In this document: positions 27,079 through 35,011 of the stretch, piece after piece
How positions within the stretch are numbered: position 1 is the stretch's first letter
Layout of the letters: each line of letters begins with the position of its first letter
Assembly: GCF_900112255.1 (NCBI RefSeq)
Contig: NZ_FOLE01000010.1
Location: 1-64,000, forward strand
DNA from: Flexibacter flexilis DSM 6793
Lineage (GTDB): Bacteria > Bacteroidota > Bacteroidia > Cytophagales > Flexibacteraceae
Length of the DNA: 64,000 nt
Direction of reading: 5' to 3'
Notes under the pieces: generated by a model
Seen by the model: only the letters and a program-made list of their open reading frames with translations
The model's database searches: none
Told to the model about the DNA's origin: nothing
Position numbers and translations under genes: made by a program

Positions 27079-27669
27079 TTATTTGAATTTCACGGCATCG
27101 CCTGTATCCGAACCGCCAGCGTTGAACTTGATAACAAGCCCTTCGGCGTTTGGATATTCTTTTTTTGCCTTTTTGAGCAACTTATCGCGACACTTTGTGT
27201 ATTGCGCACTTCCAAGCGAAAATGAAGTTTTTACTGTGCCTAAATAATCTGTTGCAGCCGTTGGCTCACAATCTACGAATGTATAAACACCTTGAAATTG
27301 AGTAACACGTGCTTTAGATTTTTCGGCGTTCGGTACCGATTCTTTGAATTTAATAATAATGGCTTTGTCAGTACCACCGTTTACCAATTGAAACATAAGG
27401 CCGTCGGCTGTATAGTTTACTTTGCGTGCCTCACGAATAATGTAGTCGCGCACCGCCTGGTACTGTGCGCCAGAATTTTTGATGTCGCGGTCGTTGTGGC
27501 CTGTGGTGGCAATCTCCCCAACGGCCTCATATTCGGCCAATGGTTGCGAATCTGTGAAGATGAAGAAACCATTGATTTTGTTTGCGACGGCTTCCGCTTT
27601 AGGATTTTGCGCGTGTACTTGCCCAATGAAACCAACAGCCAATAGAATGGCTAATAAGACTTTTTTCAT
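27079..27669 (-). CDS. Exported protein with two tandem copies of one domain
   Basis: 196 residues from ATG 27669 (the upstream in-frame ATG at 27705 would spoil the signal peptide). A signal peptide runs to about residue 20 (LLAILLAVGFIGQVHAQ). Two repeats follow: about 34-105 (GFFIFTDSQPLAEYEAVGEI...ADGLMFQLVNGGTDKAIIIKFK) and 125-196 (GVYTFVDCEPTAATDYLGTV...AEGLVIKFNAGGSDTGDAVKFK). Similar domains occur in Bacteroidota chromosomal exported proteins, so this may be a cargo gene carried by the element, altering the surface of the lysogen. No enzymatic motif is seen. Confidence 0.7.
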   Translation of the reverse strand: MKKVLLAILLAVGFIGQVHAQNPKAEAVANKINGFFIFTDSQPLAEYEAVGEIATTGHNDRDIKNSGAQYQAVRDYIIREARKVNYTADGLMFQLVNGGTDKAIIIKFKESVPNAEKSKARVTQFQGVYTFVDCEPTAATDYLGTVKTSFSLGSAQYTKCRDKLLKKAKKEYPNAEGLVIKFNAGGSDTGDAVKFK

Positions 27670-27758
27670 AATAAAAGAGTAAATTTTAAAGTTAAAACTG
27701 CTCAAATATAAAACAATTTTTATGCCAAAATTAAATTTCCCAAAATTTTTGAATATGT

Positions 27759-27965
27759 CTATGTATAGCGTTTTTTACAATTACAATCTTGGCGGCCTTG
27801 CAAAGACCCTATATATTCATTGACAAAAAACCAGCCTTTACCATTGCACTTTGGGCATGGTTTTTCTGATTGGCGTTGAGCAGCCAAAAACGCATTAAGT
27901 GTTTCGGGCGTTTCTTTGTCCAGAGCCTCGTCAAGTTGTTTCGCAAGTTGTTTCAAATCTATCAT
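27759..27965 (-). CDS. Small zinc-ribbon protein, DnaJ-like cysteines
   Basis: 68 residues from ATG 27965. The C-terminal half has CPKCNGKGW and DCNCKKR, a CxxCxGxG zinc-binding pattern like that of DnaJ zinc fingers, after a helical N-terminus (LKQLAKQLDEALDKETPETLNAFLA). Its start overlaps the stop of the next gene upstream (ATGA), so the two are translationally coupled. Function unknown. Confidence 0.65.
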   Translation of the reverse strand: MIDLKQLAKQLDEALDKETPETLNAFLAAQRQSEKPCPKCNGKGWFFVNEYIGSLQGRQDCNCKKRYT

Positions 27966-28516
27966 AACAAAGCTAAAACAGTAATTACAATTGTGGTAGC
28001 GACAGCACCCACACCCAATCCACGCCAAAAGCCTTTGTTTTGTGCTTTGCGTTCGGCCTTTTCCCGTTCGCGGCTTTCTTGCGCAACCTGTTCGGCTGTT
28101 TTGTAAGTGATATTCACCGCACCCGTATCGTTCACGGCAATAGCCGCAACCATGCCCGTAGGAATATTCTCGTAGCTGTCGGCTAAGACTGTGCCACGCG
28201 GTGTAATGGTTTCGATGTCGGCACGGCCAGCGCGTAAGTCAATGCGTGTAGTTCTCACAATTTTCTTTTTTTCTGCACGCTTTCGCAAAGCAGTATCAGG
28301 CAAGGCTTGTACGAGCACTTTGTTTGGCTTTTCGATTTTGGCCGTATCAAATGGTACGGCCTTGATTTTGTCCACCAAAGCCGTATCGGTGCGCACAGGT
28401 TGCGGGCGTGTGCTTATGATTGCCTTTGTAGGATATTTATCTCTTTCCCAAACAAATACGCAAAAAAGCAACACACCACAAATTATAAATACAATATCTT
28501 GTTTGTTTAGCTTCAT
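27962..28516 (-). CDS. Membrane protein with a TM helix at each end
   Basis: 184 residues. TM helix 1 covers about 8-24 (IVFIICGVLLFCVFVW) and TM helix 2 about 165-184 (GLGVGAVATTIVITVLALL). The middle 140 residues are soluble, with a basic segment (RKRAEKKKIVRTTRIDLRAGR) and a charged coiled coil (QESREREKAERKAQ) just before TM2. The arrangement could bridge or deform the envelope in lysis, or be a virion membrane protein; neither can be shown. Overlaps the zinc-ribbon gene start and touches the zincin gene. Confidence 0.6.
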   Translation of the reverse strand: MKLNKQDIVFIICGVLLFCVFVWERDKYPTKAIISTRPQPVRTDTALVDKIKAVPFDTAKIEKPNKVLVQALPDTALRKRAEKKKIVRTTRIDLRAGRADIETITPRGTVLADSYENIPTGMVAAIAVNDTGAVNITYKTAEQVAQESREREKAERKAQNKGFWRGLGVGAVATTIVITVLALL

Positions 28517-29565
28517 TACTTATTGATGGTTTTTTTCTTAAATTCAGCAAGAAACTTTTTGAAAAGCGGAGCAATTTTTTTCATTTCTGCCTCATTCAAA
28601 TACACACTTGATGGATATGCGATCTTGCTTTTTACCAACAAAAAATTTTCAATTTCTTGTTTTTTCAACTCCCAAAAAACAAATACTTCAAAAGCACGCG
28701 CCCAAATTTCTGCTCGGCGCAAATAGTAGTCGCTTGTACTATTGTTCTTTTTCAAAAACACAAGCAATCGCTCATAATACTTAGAATGAACCTCATTAGG
28801 CTTTGACCAGATTATTTTTTCGAGAATGTCGTCGGCCAATGTTCGCATTTTACCGCTTACTTCAAGCCTATCTTTTCTCGTGCTAATTCCACCTGTGATG
28901 CTATACTCCTTTATGTTTTTTTCTAAAAACTTCCCCGCAAAAAAATCTAAAAAGTGCCCGTATTCGTGCGCTAACGAACCAATACCACCCGACTGAATCA
29001 TTTTATCAAACTTTGAGCCGTCGGCATCTCTGTGATACCTTGCAAGATTGATTAGCTCATTGGTAGGCTCGTAGTGCGCGTTAGCCTTTGGAATACCCCG
29101 CGCACCAAACGTAACAGTCAGGTTATTGCCAATACCAATGTTGTTGTTGAATTTCAGCACTTTGTTCAAGTCCTCTAAGGCAATATGCAACGCGGCCAAA
29201 TAGTTTTGACGGTCTTCGAGCGTTACCCAATTACCCCAACCAAACTGTTTAATGCCAAATGATTTTTGTAATGAATCGGGCGAAACGATTTCAAGTTTTC
29301 CAAGCTCTTTTTCATTTAGGCGCGGTTCACGCAGCTTGTGCCAATAATGAGCATAATCAGTGGCACGCCAGTGGGTGTCCGCGCGGCTGCCCGCCACGAT
29401 GTCAGCACTTATCCGAGCAGCCGAAAAGCCGTCCATTGTATTTTTTTTCTTTAACAGTTCTTTTGCTTCCTTATAGCGATTTTTTGCAAAAAAATCAGGG
29501 TGGGCAATTTTGCCCTCACGTGTTTTTAACCGCGCGGAAGTTGGTCTAAATTTCAGTGTTTTCAT
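28516..29565 (-). CDS. LPD1-type polyvalent protein with zincin motif
   Basis: 349 residues from ATG 29565. The region about 95-215 carries FGIKQFGWGNWVTLEDRQNYLAALHIAL, then VTFGARGIPKANAHYEPTNELINLARY, then GIGSLAHEYGHFLDFFAG. This matches the Large Polyvalent Protein-associated Domain 1 pattern, whose HExxH (H200, E201, H204) is a zinc metalloprotease motif. Polyvalent proteins are known to be co-injected with phage or conjugative DNA to protect it in the new host. An MDGF motif at 44 matches a recurring element motif (see findings). Its 3' neighbour is the two-TM gene. Confidence 0.75.
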   Translation of the reverse strand: MKTLKFRPTSARLKTREGKIAHPDFFAKNRYKEAKELLKKKNTMDGFSAARISADIVAGSRADTHWRATDYAHYWHKLREPRLNEKELGKLEIVSPDSLQKSFGIKQFGWGNWVTLEDRQNYLAALHIALEDLNKVLKFNNNIGIGNNLTVTFGARGIPKANAHYEPTNELINLARYHRDADGSKFDKMIQSGGIGSLAHEYGHFLDFFAGKFLEKNIKEYSITGGISTRKDRLEVSGKMRTLADDILEKIIWSKPNEVHSKYYERLLVFLKKNNSTSDYYLRRAEIWARAFEVFVFWELKKQEIENFLLVKSKIAYPSSVYLNEAEMKKIAPLFKKFLAEFKKKTINK

Positions 29566-29941
29566 CTTTCTTTTCCTCCAGATTACGTTTTCCGAACAAA
29601 CCCGCGACGCCCGAAAATGCCAAAGCTGCCATGTACTGCTCAAATGTAATTTTGTTTTTTAGGAATATGTAGGTTGAAAATAAGGCAAATAGCACCCCAA
29701 ATAACGTACTTCCTTTTTGCGAAAAAACATTTGATAACGCAATCCTGTACGGCTGTTTAAGATACCATTCAGCCAGCTTTCCATTGAGAATTAGCGGAAC
29801 GAAAAACGAAATCAAACACGTTACAAGTGCAGTCAATGACGAGTCTATCAGATTGACATTAAGTAAGATGCTTCGTATAGATACGATTATGCCAAAAAGA
29901 GACGAAAGTCCAGATTCAAAATTATAGTTCTGATGATTCAT
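29546..29941 (-). CDS. Multi-spanning membrane protein, holin candidate
   Basis: 131 residues from ATG 29941. Three or four hydrophobic segments are visible (about 12-30, 36-56, 79-96 and 101-117, e.g. LTALVTCLISFFVPLIL and STLFGVLFALFSTYIFL), with a charged C-terminal tail ENLEEKKDENTEI. Size and topology fit a phage holin, and a lysozyme lies in the same block, but no family is recognised. Overlaps the LPD1 gene by 20 bp. Confidence 0.5.
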   Translation of the reverse strand: MNHQNYNFESGLSSLFGIIVSIRSILLNVNLIDSSLTALVTCLISFFVPLILNGKLAEWYLKQPYRIALSNVFSQKGSTLFGVLFALFSTYIFLKNKITFEQYMAALAFSGVAGLFGKRNLEEKKDENTEI

Positions 29942-29986
29942 AATAAAAAGTTTAGCCAGCACCAGTGTTAGTAGTGCTGGCACTGG

Positions 29987-30328
29987 TTACATTAAATTGT
30001 CAGGCTGCGCAACAGATGCTGTTGGAAGGCCCGTTGTCCAATCAAGCCAAGTGTTATACTGAGCTTCCGTAAGTGTGATTAGTTCGGATCTATCTTGCTC
30101 ATCAAACATTGTTTTGTCTTCATTCCACAATACCGTCATATCAACATAATATATTTTTGGCGTGGTGTTATATTTTTCACACACTGGCGCATATCCGAAC
30201 TGGTATGGACAACCTACACGATTAGCAAAAATCAATTCTTTTGCACAGGCATCGGCATAAGCAGCCGATTCACTCGTATAATTTACCGAATCAAATACGA
30301 ATAATTTTTTATCTGAATTTGTAGTCAT
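29987..30328 (-). CDS. Hypothetical phage-type protein, 113 aa
   Basis: The C-terminal LITLTEAQYNTWLDWTTGLP resembles the short tail seen in small phage fibre-assembly-like proteins of Bacteroidota (ITxEEYNALxxA type). It lies 2 bp from the lectin-like gene, so a role as fibre chaperone or attachment accessory is a reasonable guess. No membrane segment. Confidence 0.5.
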   Translation of the reverse strand: MTTNSDKKLFVFDSVNYTSESAAYADACAKELIFANRVGCPYQFGYAPVCEKYNTTPKIYYVDMTVLWNEDKTMFDEQDRSELITLTEAQYNTWLDWTTGLPTASVAQPDNLM

Positions 30329-30329
30329 T

Positions 30330-31031
30330 TTATAAAAATTTAGTTATTAATTCATTTTCTATCGAAATCTTGCGGTCGTTCATTCCGCCATTCATTAGCA
30401 CAACGTAAGCAATGTACCCATTGAATGTTAAATTTAGGTTAGCCAGCATGTTACCTATACAGTTTATAAATGCTTTTGGCATAATGTCTGCATTAATTCT
30501 AATCACCTCAATGCCATTAATTCTTATCGCTGTGTTAGTAATTGTAATGACGCACTTGTTAGTGCCTATTACTTCATTTGCCGCAGAGGTTAAGCTCACA
30601 CCATTCTTATCGACCATACCTACTGTCGCTGTAATTATTGGTGCGTCGGAAAAAAATCCTCCGAGTTCCATTCCAGCCATATAGCTCACAAGCTGGGAGC
30701 CAAAACTATGTTGCTGAATCACAAACATTGCGGTAAAGTCGCCGATCACTGAATTCCATGTGGCGGAAGTCAAATAACTAATTGACGCACTAATCGCAGT
30801 TCCAGAGCCAATACATTTGTGCGTAGGCCAATGTGAGGTGATTAGTTTGGGTCGATAGGCAAAAGAGCTTTGCGTAAAAACATTGCCAACCCTATCCGTA
30901 TAGCTTGCGATTCGGCTACCGTCTGTGCCAACAATGTCATCTGGGACAACCCAAACAACAGGCGACTGGCTGGCAATCAACTCATCAAGCGATATAGCAC
31001 CACCAAGCAAGCTATTATAATATCTTCTCAT
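30330..31031 (-). CDS. Concanavalin/LamG-like putative receptor-binding protein
   Basis: 233 residues from ATG 31031. The N-terminal MRRYYNSLLGG and the segment VVWVVPDDIVG...YTDRVGNVFTQSSFAYRPKLI match the opening of LamG/ConA-like domains in phage fibres (xxWxD..SGN..N.xQ...RPxL). The rest is a beta sandwich with few charges. The best guess is a host-binding spike or fibre domain. It follows the 182-residue fibre-like gene by one base and precedes a possible accessory gene. Confidence 0.55.
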   Translation of the reverse strand: MRRYYNSLLGGAISLDELIASQSPVVWVVPDDIVGTDGSRIASYTDRVGNVFTQSSFAYRPKLITSHWPTHKCIGSGTAISASISYLTSATWNSVIGDFTAMFVIQQHSFGSQLVSYMAGMELGGFFSDAPIITATVGMVDKNGVSLTSAANEVIGTNKCVITITNTAIRINGIEVIRINADIMPKAFINCIGNMLANLNLTFNGYIAYVVLMNGGMNDRKISIENELITKFL

Positions 31032-31032
31032 G

Positions 31033-31581
31033 CTAATACGTCCAGTAGCCAATATCTTCATCGTCAATCAAACAACCAAGCACTTTCACTTTTCCCGCAG
31101 CAATGGCAATGGTTTTGTTACCCGACAAATCTTCATCGGTTGCGGGTAGCAATACATTTCGCGAAATGCTATCATTATTTTTTATGATAACCGTCATAGT
31201 TTTTCCGTTATAACGCTCATTGATAGCAAGTTGAATATTGCCAGTGCTTGTATTGTTAATAGTTATCTTTTGCGAAAGATAGGCTATGTTTGTTGTGCCA
31301 TTGGATGCCACTCCAGACACAAATCCTGTTGGAATTACGGCTTGCCAATGCGTGTTTTCAATGCCTCCGAACAGGGCGTAATATTGCATATGGTCAGCAA
31401 CATAACACAGCGTAGCAGCTTCTTTTCGGCAATCCTCAGGAATTGCATCGCGTTCTTCGATTGTAGCTACAAACCAAGCCCCGCCCCGCACGCGGTCGCT
31501 GTCCACGCCTACTTTTTTAGGGTTGCCCTTGATTTGCAATTCGCTCAATAAATATGTTCCGCCGTCAATTTCGTTTGCCAT
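31033..31581 (-). CDS. Fibre/spike-like protein
   Basis: 182 residues from ATG 31581, which overlaps the stop of the ATPase gene by one base. The N-terminal MANEIDGGTYLLSELQIKGNPKKVGVDSDRVRGGAWFVATIEERDAIPEDCRKEAATLCYV resembles the short collar repeats of Bacteroidota phage fibres, which contain ATIAERDAIP and ...GMLCYV. The C-terminal half is beta-rich with a trimeric look (TINNTSTGNIQLAINERYNGKTMTVIIKN). It probably forms the stalk on which the lectin-like protein is mounted. Confidence 0.6.
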   Translation of the reverse strand: MANEIDGGTYLLSELQIKGNPKKVGVDSDRVRGGAWFVATIEERDAIPEDCRKEAATLCYVADHMQYYALFGGIENTHWQAVIPTGFVSGVASNGTTNIAYLSQKITINNTSTGNIQLAINERYNGKTMTVIIKNNDSISRNVLLPATDEDLSGNKTIAIAAGKVKVLGCLIDDEDIGYWTY

Positions 31582-32414
31582 TATTCTTCGTCTTTGATTG
31601 GTTTGCAACGATTAAATATATCCCATTCGCCGTGTTGCCCGTATCGGTTTTTATTGCCAACAGTTGAGGCAACGCCGTTGTCCATTGTGATATGGCAATC
31701 CAGCTCGTGCGGCCATTCCTGAGAGCCTCGAAAATTACCTTGCTTAGTCGCTTGTGAAATAATCACAAAACTTGTTTCGGGGTATTTTCTTTTAATTTCG
31801 CGCCAATAATCTATTTTTAATCCTATATTGTCTTTGCTATCTATAAAGATACATTTGTAATTATTTGGATTAATGGCCGCTAAAGACACAGCAAAATCTA
31901 AGTTTGGAGATTTTATTTTTAAATCATTGATTTTTTGCGCTAACGTCCCTGTATCAAATTCCTCTGATGTAACATATACTGTTTTGCCATAATTTGCGGC
32001 GAGGAAATCAGCCAATGGCAACATATATGTTGTTTTGCCGCAACCCTGCTTGCCGTGCGCTAAAATCGAAAATGCACGCTTTGTGGGCTTACCAATCACA
32101 GAAGCATACTTCTCAGGCAATGTAATTGTTTCGTGGTTCACGCTCTTTGCCTCCGCCAATGACATCACTTCTTTTTCAGGCTTTTTTTCCTTAACACGCA
32201 CGCCTTCCATTGTGCTATTTTTGAGCTTTTGCAAGGCTTTTTTTACATTGTCAGAAAGCTCAATTTCGATGAACGCGCTGCTTTCTTTTTGCAATTTTTG
32301 CGAAATTTTTCTAAGAACTTCGTGCGGACTTTTGGCGAGCATATTAGCTACTTCCTTATATTTTTTATAAGGCATAGTAGTTTTATTCAAGGCTAATATA
32401 TCATCGATTTGCAT
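31581..32414 (-). CDS. RadA/RecA-like ATPase
   Basis: 277 residues. A helical N-terminus (1-95) precedes the ATPase core. Walker A is GKQGCGKT (121-128) and a Walker B-like strand is CIFIDSKDN. The segment FVIISQATKQGNFRGSQEWPHELDCHITM strongly resembles RadA (SQVTKxGxxxGxxxLEHxVD). It could act in recombination, genome handling or, since no terminase is seen, as the packaging motor. The packaging role is inference. It overlaps the ParB-domain gene by 14 bp. Confidence 0.7.
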   Translation of the reverse strand: MQIDDILALNKTTMPYKKYKEVANMLAKSPHEVLRKISQKLQKESSAFIEIELSDNVKKALQKLKNSTMEGVRVKEKKPEKEVMSLAEAKSVNHETITLPEKYASVIGKPTKRAFSILAHGKQGCGKTTYMLPLADFLAANYGKTVYVTSEEFDTGTLAQKINDLKIKSPNLDFAVSLAAINPNNYKCIFIDSKDNIGLKIDYWREIKRKYPETSFVIISQATKQGNFRGSQEWPHELDCHITMDNGVASTVGNKNRYGQHGEWDIFNRCKPIKDEE

Positions 32415-34296
32415 ATTTTTTCAGTTTATTACTGACGTATTGGCGGCCTGTTTTGGCAGCTTTTTTTACAACTTTCTTTCCTGCAATGTAGCCTTTTTTT
32501 GCTACCTTTTCGCCAATTTCATAGCTTTTTTTTGCTGCTTTTTTCGCCAATTTAACCAGCCTTTCATCGAACAAATCAGTGAACTTCGTGGCGCGGTGAG
32601 AGGCTTTTTTTGTCAATTTACGTTTGCGTTTTGGCTTTTTCTTCAAACCGAACAAAGCCTGTTGGGTAGATTCTGAAATGTGAATATTTCGCTCAATTTG
32701 TTCGCGCTCTTTTTCCAGCCGTTTTGCGTAATCAAGTCGTAATTTTCGCTCCGCATCCGTAACAATTTTTTTAGTATTAGATTTCGCAGCCAACTGCTCA
32801 CGCAACTCTTGCAATTCTTTGTCAATTTGCGCAATTCGTTGCATTTCGTCCGAAAATTTACCATCTGATAAGCTAACAGATTTTCCGCAACCATTTTGCC
32901 CACATTCGGGAAATAGTTTACCACCGCGTGCCAGTCGCGCACGGACAAGTGCTAAAAACTCATCTTTATTCGTGTCGCGGTTCGAAGTATCGCCGTATAA
33001 ATAATAAAAGCATTCATCTTCTTGGGCATTGGTCATTTGGGGCTTTTCTCGGCGAAGCAACCCAACCCATTGGGCTTTCGTTTCGAGATATGGGTACTGG
33101 TTCACAGACTCACCACTCAAAGCCATGATAAACAAGCCTTTTGGGTTTAAAAATGAATAGGCTTCAAGTTTGGCGTGTTTGCCTTTGAAAGCGCGTTCAA
33201 TTTCTGCTTTACTTGCTTTCTCAATACCAAGTTTCCCCGAACCATCGCGCATAAGTATGTAAGCATCAATATCTTCTACGATACTTTCCTGATTCGCGCT
33301 TCGGTTTGCATCAACACGCGCAAACTGTATGGCTTGTGCCTCTGTGCCGTTGAAGTAGCGTGCAGGAATTACTTTTTCGCCGCGTCGCTTCATTCCCTCC
33401 AAGCGGCTATGTCCAGAAATTACATAGGTTTTAGCAGCTTTAGAATCTTTCCAAACTACAATTGGGTCAAACCGATTTGGGTCATAATTTTCAGCCACGC
33501 TTCGCGCCGAAAGTTCGGAAAACGCATCTTTTCGATTTTGAAATCGCTCTGTATCTGTACGAATTTCTTTAACTGGCAAAAATGCAGCCGCACAATTCAA
33601 ATCATTGTACTCAATTTTGGCATCAGAACCAGCCTTTGCAACCGTGATTTTTTTCACCAAATTGACTGTGCTTTGAGGCTTTCCGTAGCTTCTAAATTTT
33701 GGTTCTTTTGGCTTTGGTGTTGGTGCGTTTTTTGGCGTTAGAGCTACTTTTTTTTTTGAAACAGTAGCCACTACTTTTTTAGTTTTTTCAGGCTTTGCGG
33801 ATTTAGTTTTTTTCTTCACAAATTCCGAAACATAACTTTTAGCAGATAATTTTCCCGAAGACAATTTAGCAATTTGATTTTTGACAAAATTTTTAGCTAA
33901 ATCGTACTTTTTAGGGCGCGAAACCCACGTTTGGTCACACACAAGCCAAGTAAACACATGGTTAAAGTCTTTCTTTAAGTCGCCTGTTATCTTCGACTTA
34001 TGAAATTCTTTACTAATTTTTAATTTGAAAGTTTTCCCATCGTCGGTAAACGTTACATTTTCTGGATAAACCTTATTAACAATTTTGGCGATTTCGGCAA
34101 AAGCGGCATTGTCAGCACGTTTACTCGCACGCACTTTGGCCAATTTTGAAGCACCAGCTTTAATATTGGCTTTATTGTTTTCGGTTTTTTGCTCCAACTT
34201 GCGCAATAGTTCTCGCATTGGTTGAATCATATTGGCAGGCGTGGCAGGGCTTTTAATGCCAAGCTTTAAGGCTTCTATTTCAGATTGTAAGCTCAT
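32401..34296 (-). CDS. ParB-domain polyvalent protein with histone-like tail
   Basis: 631 residues. The N-terminal 130 residues are helical, followed by a Lys/Pro-rich linker. A ParB/Sulfiredoxin-like domain (about 235-345) has the catalytic-type box VISGHSRLEGMKRRG (GHSR 295-298) and DxNRSANQES. A helical region follows, with a cysteine pair around CGQNGCGK (about 470). The last 110 residues are extremely basic (KKKPKRKRKLTKKASHR, then KKAAKKSYEIGEKVAKKG repeats), like histone H1 tails. ParB-fold domains of phage polyvalent proteins can be nucleases or CTPases. The tail suggests it coats or condenses genome DNA. Confidence 0.75.
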   Translation of the reverse strand: MSLQSEIEALKLGIKSPATPANMIQPMRELLRKLEQKTENNKANIKAGASKLAKVRASKRADNAAFAEIAKIVNKVYPENVTFTDDGKTFKLKISKEFHKSKITGDLKKDFNHVFTWLVCDQTWVSRPKKYDLAKNFVKNQIAKLSSGKLSAKSYVSEFVKKKTKSAKPEKTKKVVATVSKKKVALTPKNAPTPKPKEPKFRSYGKPQSTVNLVKKITVAKAGSDAKIEYNDLNCAAAFLPVKEIRTDTERFQNRKDAFSELSARSVAENYDPNRFDPIVVWKDSKAAKTYVISGHSRLEGMKRRGEKVIPARYFNGTEAQAIQFARVDANRSANQESIVEDIDAYILMRDGSGKLGIEKASKAEIERAFKGKHAKLEAYSFLNPKGLFIMALSGESVNQYPYLETKAQWVGLLRREKPQMTNAQEDECFYYLYGDTSNRDTNKDEFLALVRARLARGGKLFPECGQNGCGKSVSLSDGKFSDEMQRIAQIDKELQELREQLAAKSNTKKIVTDAERKLRLDYAKRLEKEREQIERNIHISESTQQALFGLKKKPKRKRKLTKKASHRATKFTDLFDERLVKLAKKAAKKSYEIGEKVAKKGYIAGKKVVKKAAKTGRQYVSNKLKKYANR

Positions 34297-34715
34297 TTTG
34301 ATTGAATTATTTCAGGTTGTGGTTGTCCTTTTTTTGCCAATACTTTAGAAACATCAATAAGTTTGTCGCCATCTTGTCTTCGAAGGTTCAGATACATACC
34401 ATCATCAACAGATTGTACAATAAGAATATACTGATTATCATTACTATTCATACTGGTGCTGTTGCCCCACTCAATAGTTGCGCCTTTCTGATTATTTAAT
34501 TCTCCATTTGGCATCCTTTGAACCAGAGAAAAGCCAAATAATTTACGATTTGTATCCCAAGCCCAATTGACAAAGAAATTATCCGAAACATACATTCCCC
34601 CAGATGAATTACTTGTAATTTCATCGTATTGGTTGCTATTTTTAGCAGCAGCAGAAGCAGTCAATGCAGCCGCAATACCCAATAATACAATTCCACCTAT
34701 TAGTATTTTTTTCAT
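34293..34715 (-). CDS. Single-TM or exported small protein
   Basis: 140 residues. An N-terminal hydrophobic helix (about 4-24, LIGGIVLLGIAAALTASAAA) could be an uncleaved anchor or a signal peptide. The rest is a small beta domain (SGGMYVSDNFFVNWAWDTNRKLFGFSLVQ). The N-terminus MKKILIGGIVLLG resembles other single-TM proteins in this block, consistent with proteins of an internal membrane. It overlaps the ParB gene (ATGA). Confidence 0.55.
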   Translation of the reverse strand: MKKILIGGIVLLGIAAALTASAAAKNSNQYDEITSNSSGGMYVSDNFFVNWAWDTNRKLFGFSLVQRMPNGELNNQKGATIEWGNSTSMNSNDNQYILIVQSVDDGMYLNLRRQDGDKLIDVSKVLAKKGQPQPEIIQSK

Positions 34716-34719
34716 AGTA

Positions 34720-34905
34720 TTACCTTATTTTAGTACCCGTTCCATCAAAATCTCCAGTATCAGAATTAAAATAAAAATGCCGATTACCCACACTGATACG
34801 TGTGTACTGCGCTGAAAAAGAAACAGAAAAATTCCCTACAATTGGGTCATCTTTAATTTCAATTTCGGTAATTTTTCTAAATTTACTTTTTCCTCTTTTT
34901 GCCAT
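34720..34905 (-). CDS. Small basic beta protein, 61 aa
   Basis: Begins MAKRGKSKFRKITEIEIKDD and ends in a strand-turn pattern (FYFNSDTGDFDGTGTKIR). Its start codon lies inside the -1 frame extension of the lysozyme gene, so frameshifting ribosomes would terminate 23 bases inside it. Unknown function. Confidence 0.55.
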   Translation of the reverse strand: MAKRGKSKFRKITEIEIKDDPIVGNFSVSFSAQYTRISVGNRHFYFNSDTGDFDGTGTKIR

Positions 34906-35011
34906 TGAATGTCTTAGTTACAAATGCGTTAATCTCTTTTCGCTTCCAATAGGCGAGGCCGCCAATGGCCGCAATAGCAATCGTAATAGCTATTGCGGCT
35001 GCGGCTTTTTT
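34883..35011 (-). other. Programmed -1 frameshift signal and TM-helix extension of the lysozyme
   Basis: Reading the minus strand, the lysozyme frame runs GGA AAA AAG, which contains the slippery heptamer A_AAA_AAG (35005-35011) in the correct phase. A 5-nt spacer (35000-35004) leads to a perfect 11-bp hairpin: GCCGCAATAGC (34989-34999) with GCTATTGCGGC (34968-34978) and a 10-nt loop. The zero-frame stop TAG (34990-34992) lies in the stem. After a -1 shift 40 codons stay open to TAA at 34883-34885. They begin AAAAIAITIAIAAIGGLAYW, a clean membrane helix, followed by KRK and a basic tail. The extension has no start codon of its own. The layout is that of the dnaX frameshift signal. Confidence 0.85.

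Noticed and set aside
31581-32414. Calling this ATPase a large terminase subunit
   Set aside because: No nuclease domain and the length and SQATK...HELD segment fit RadA-like proteins instead.
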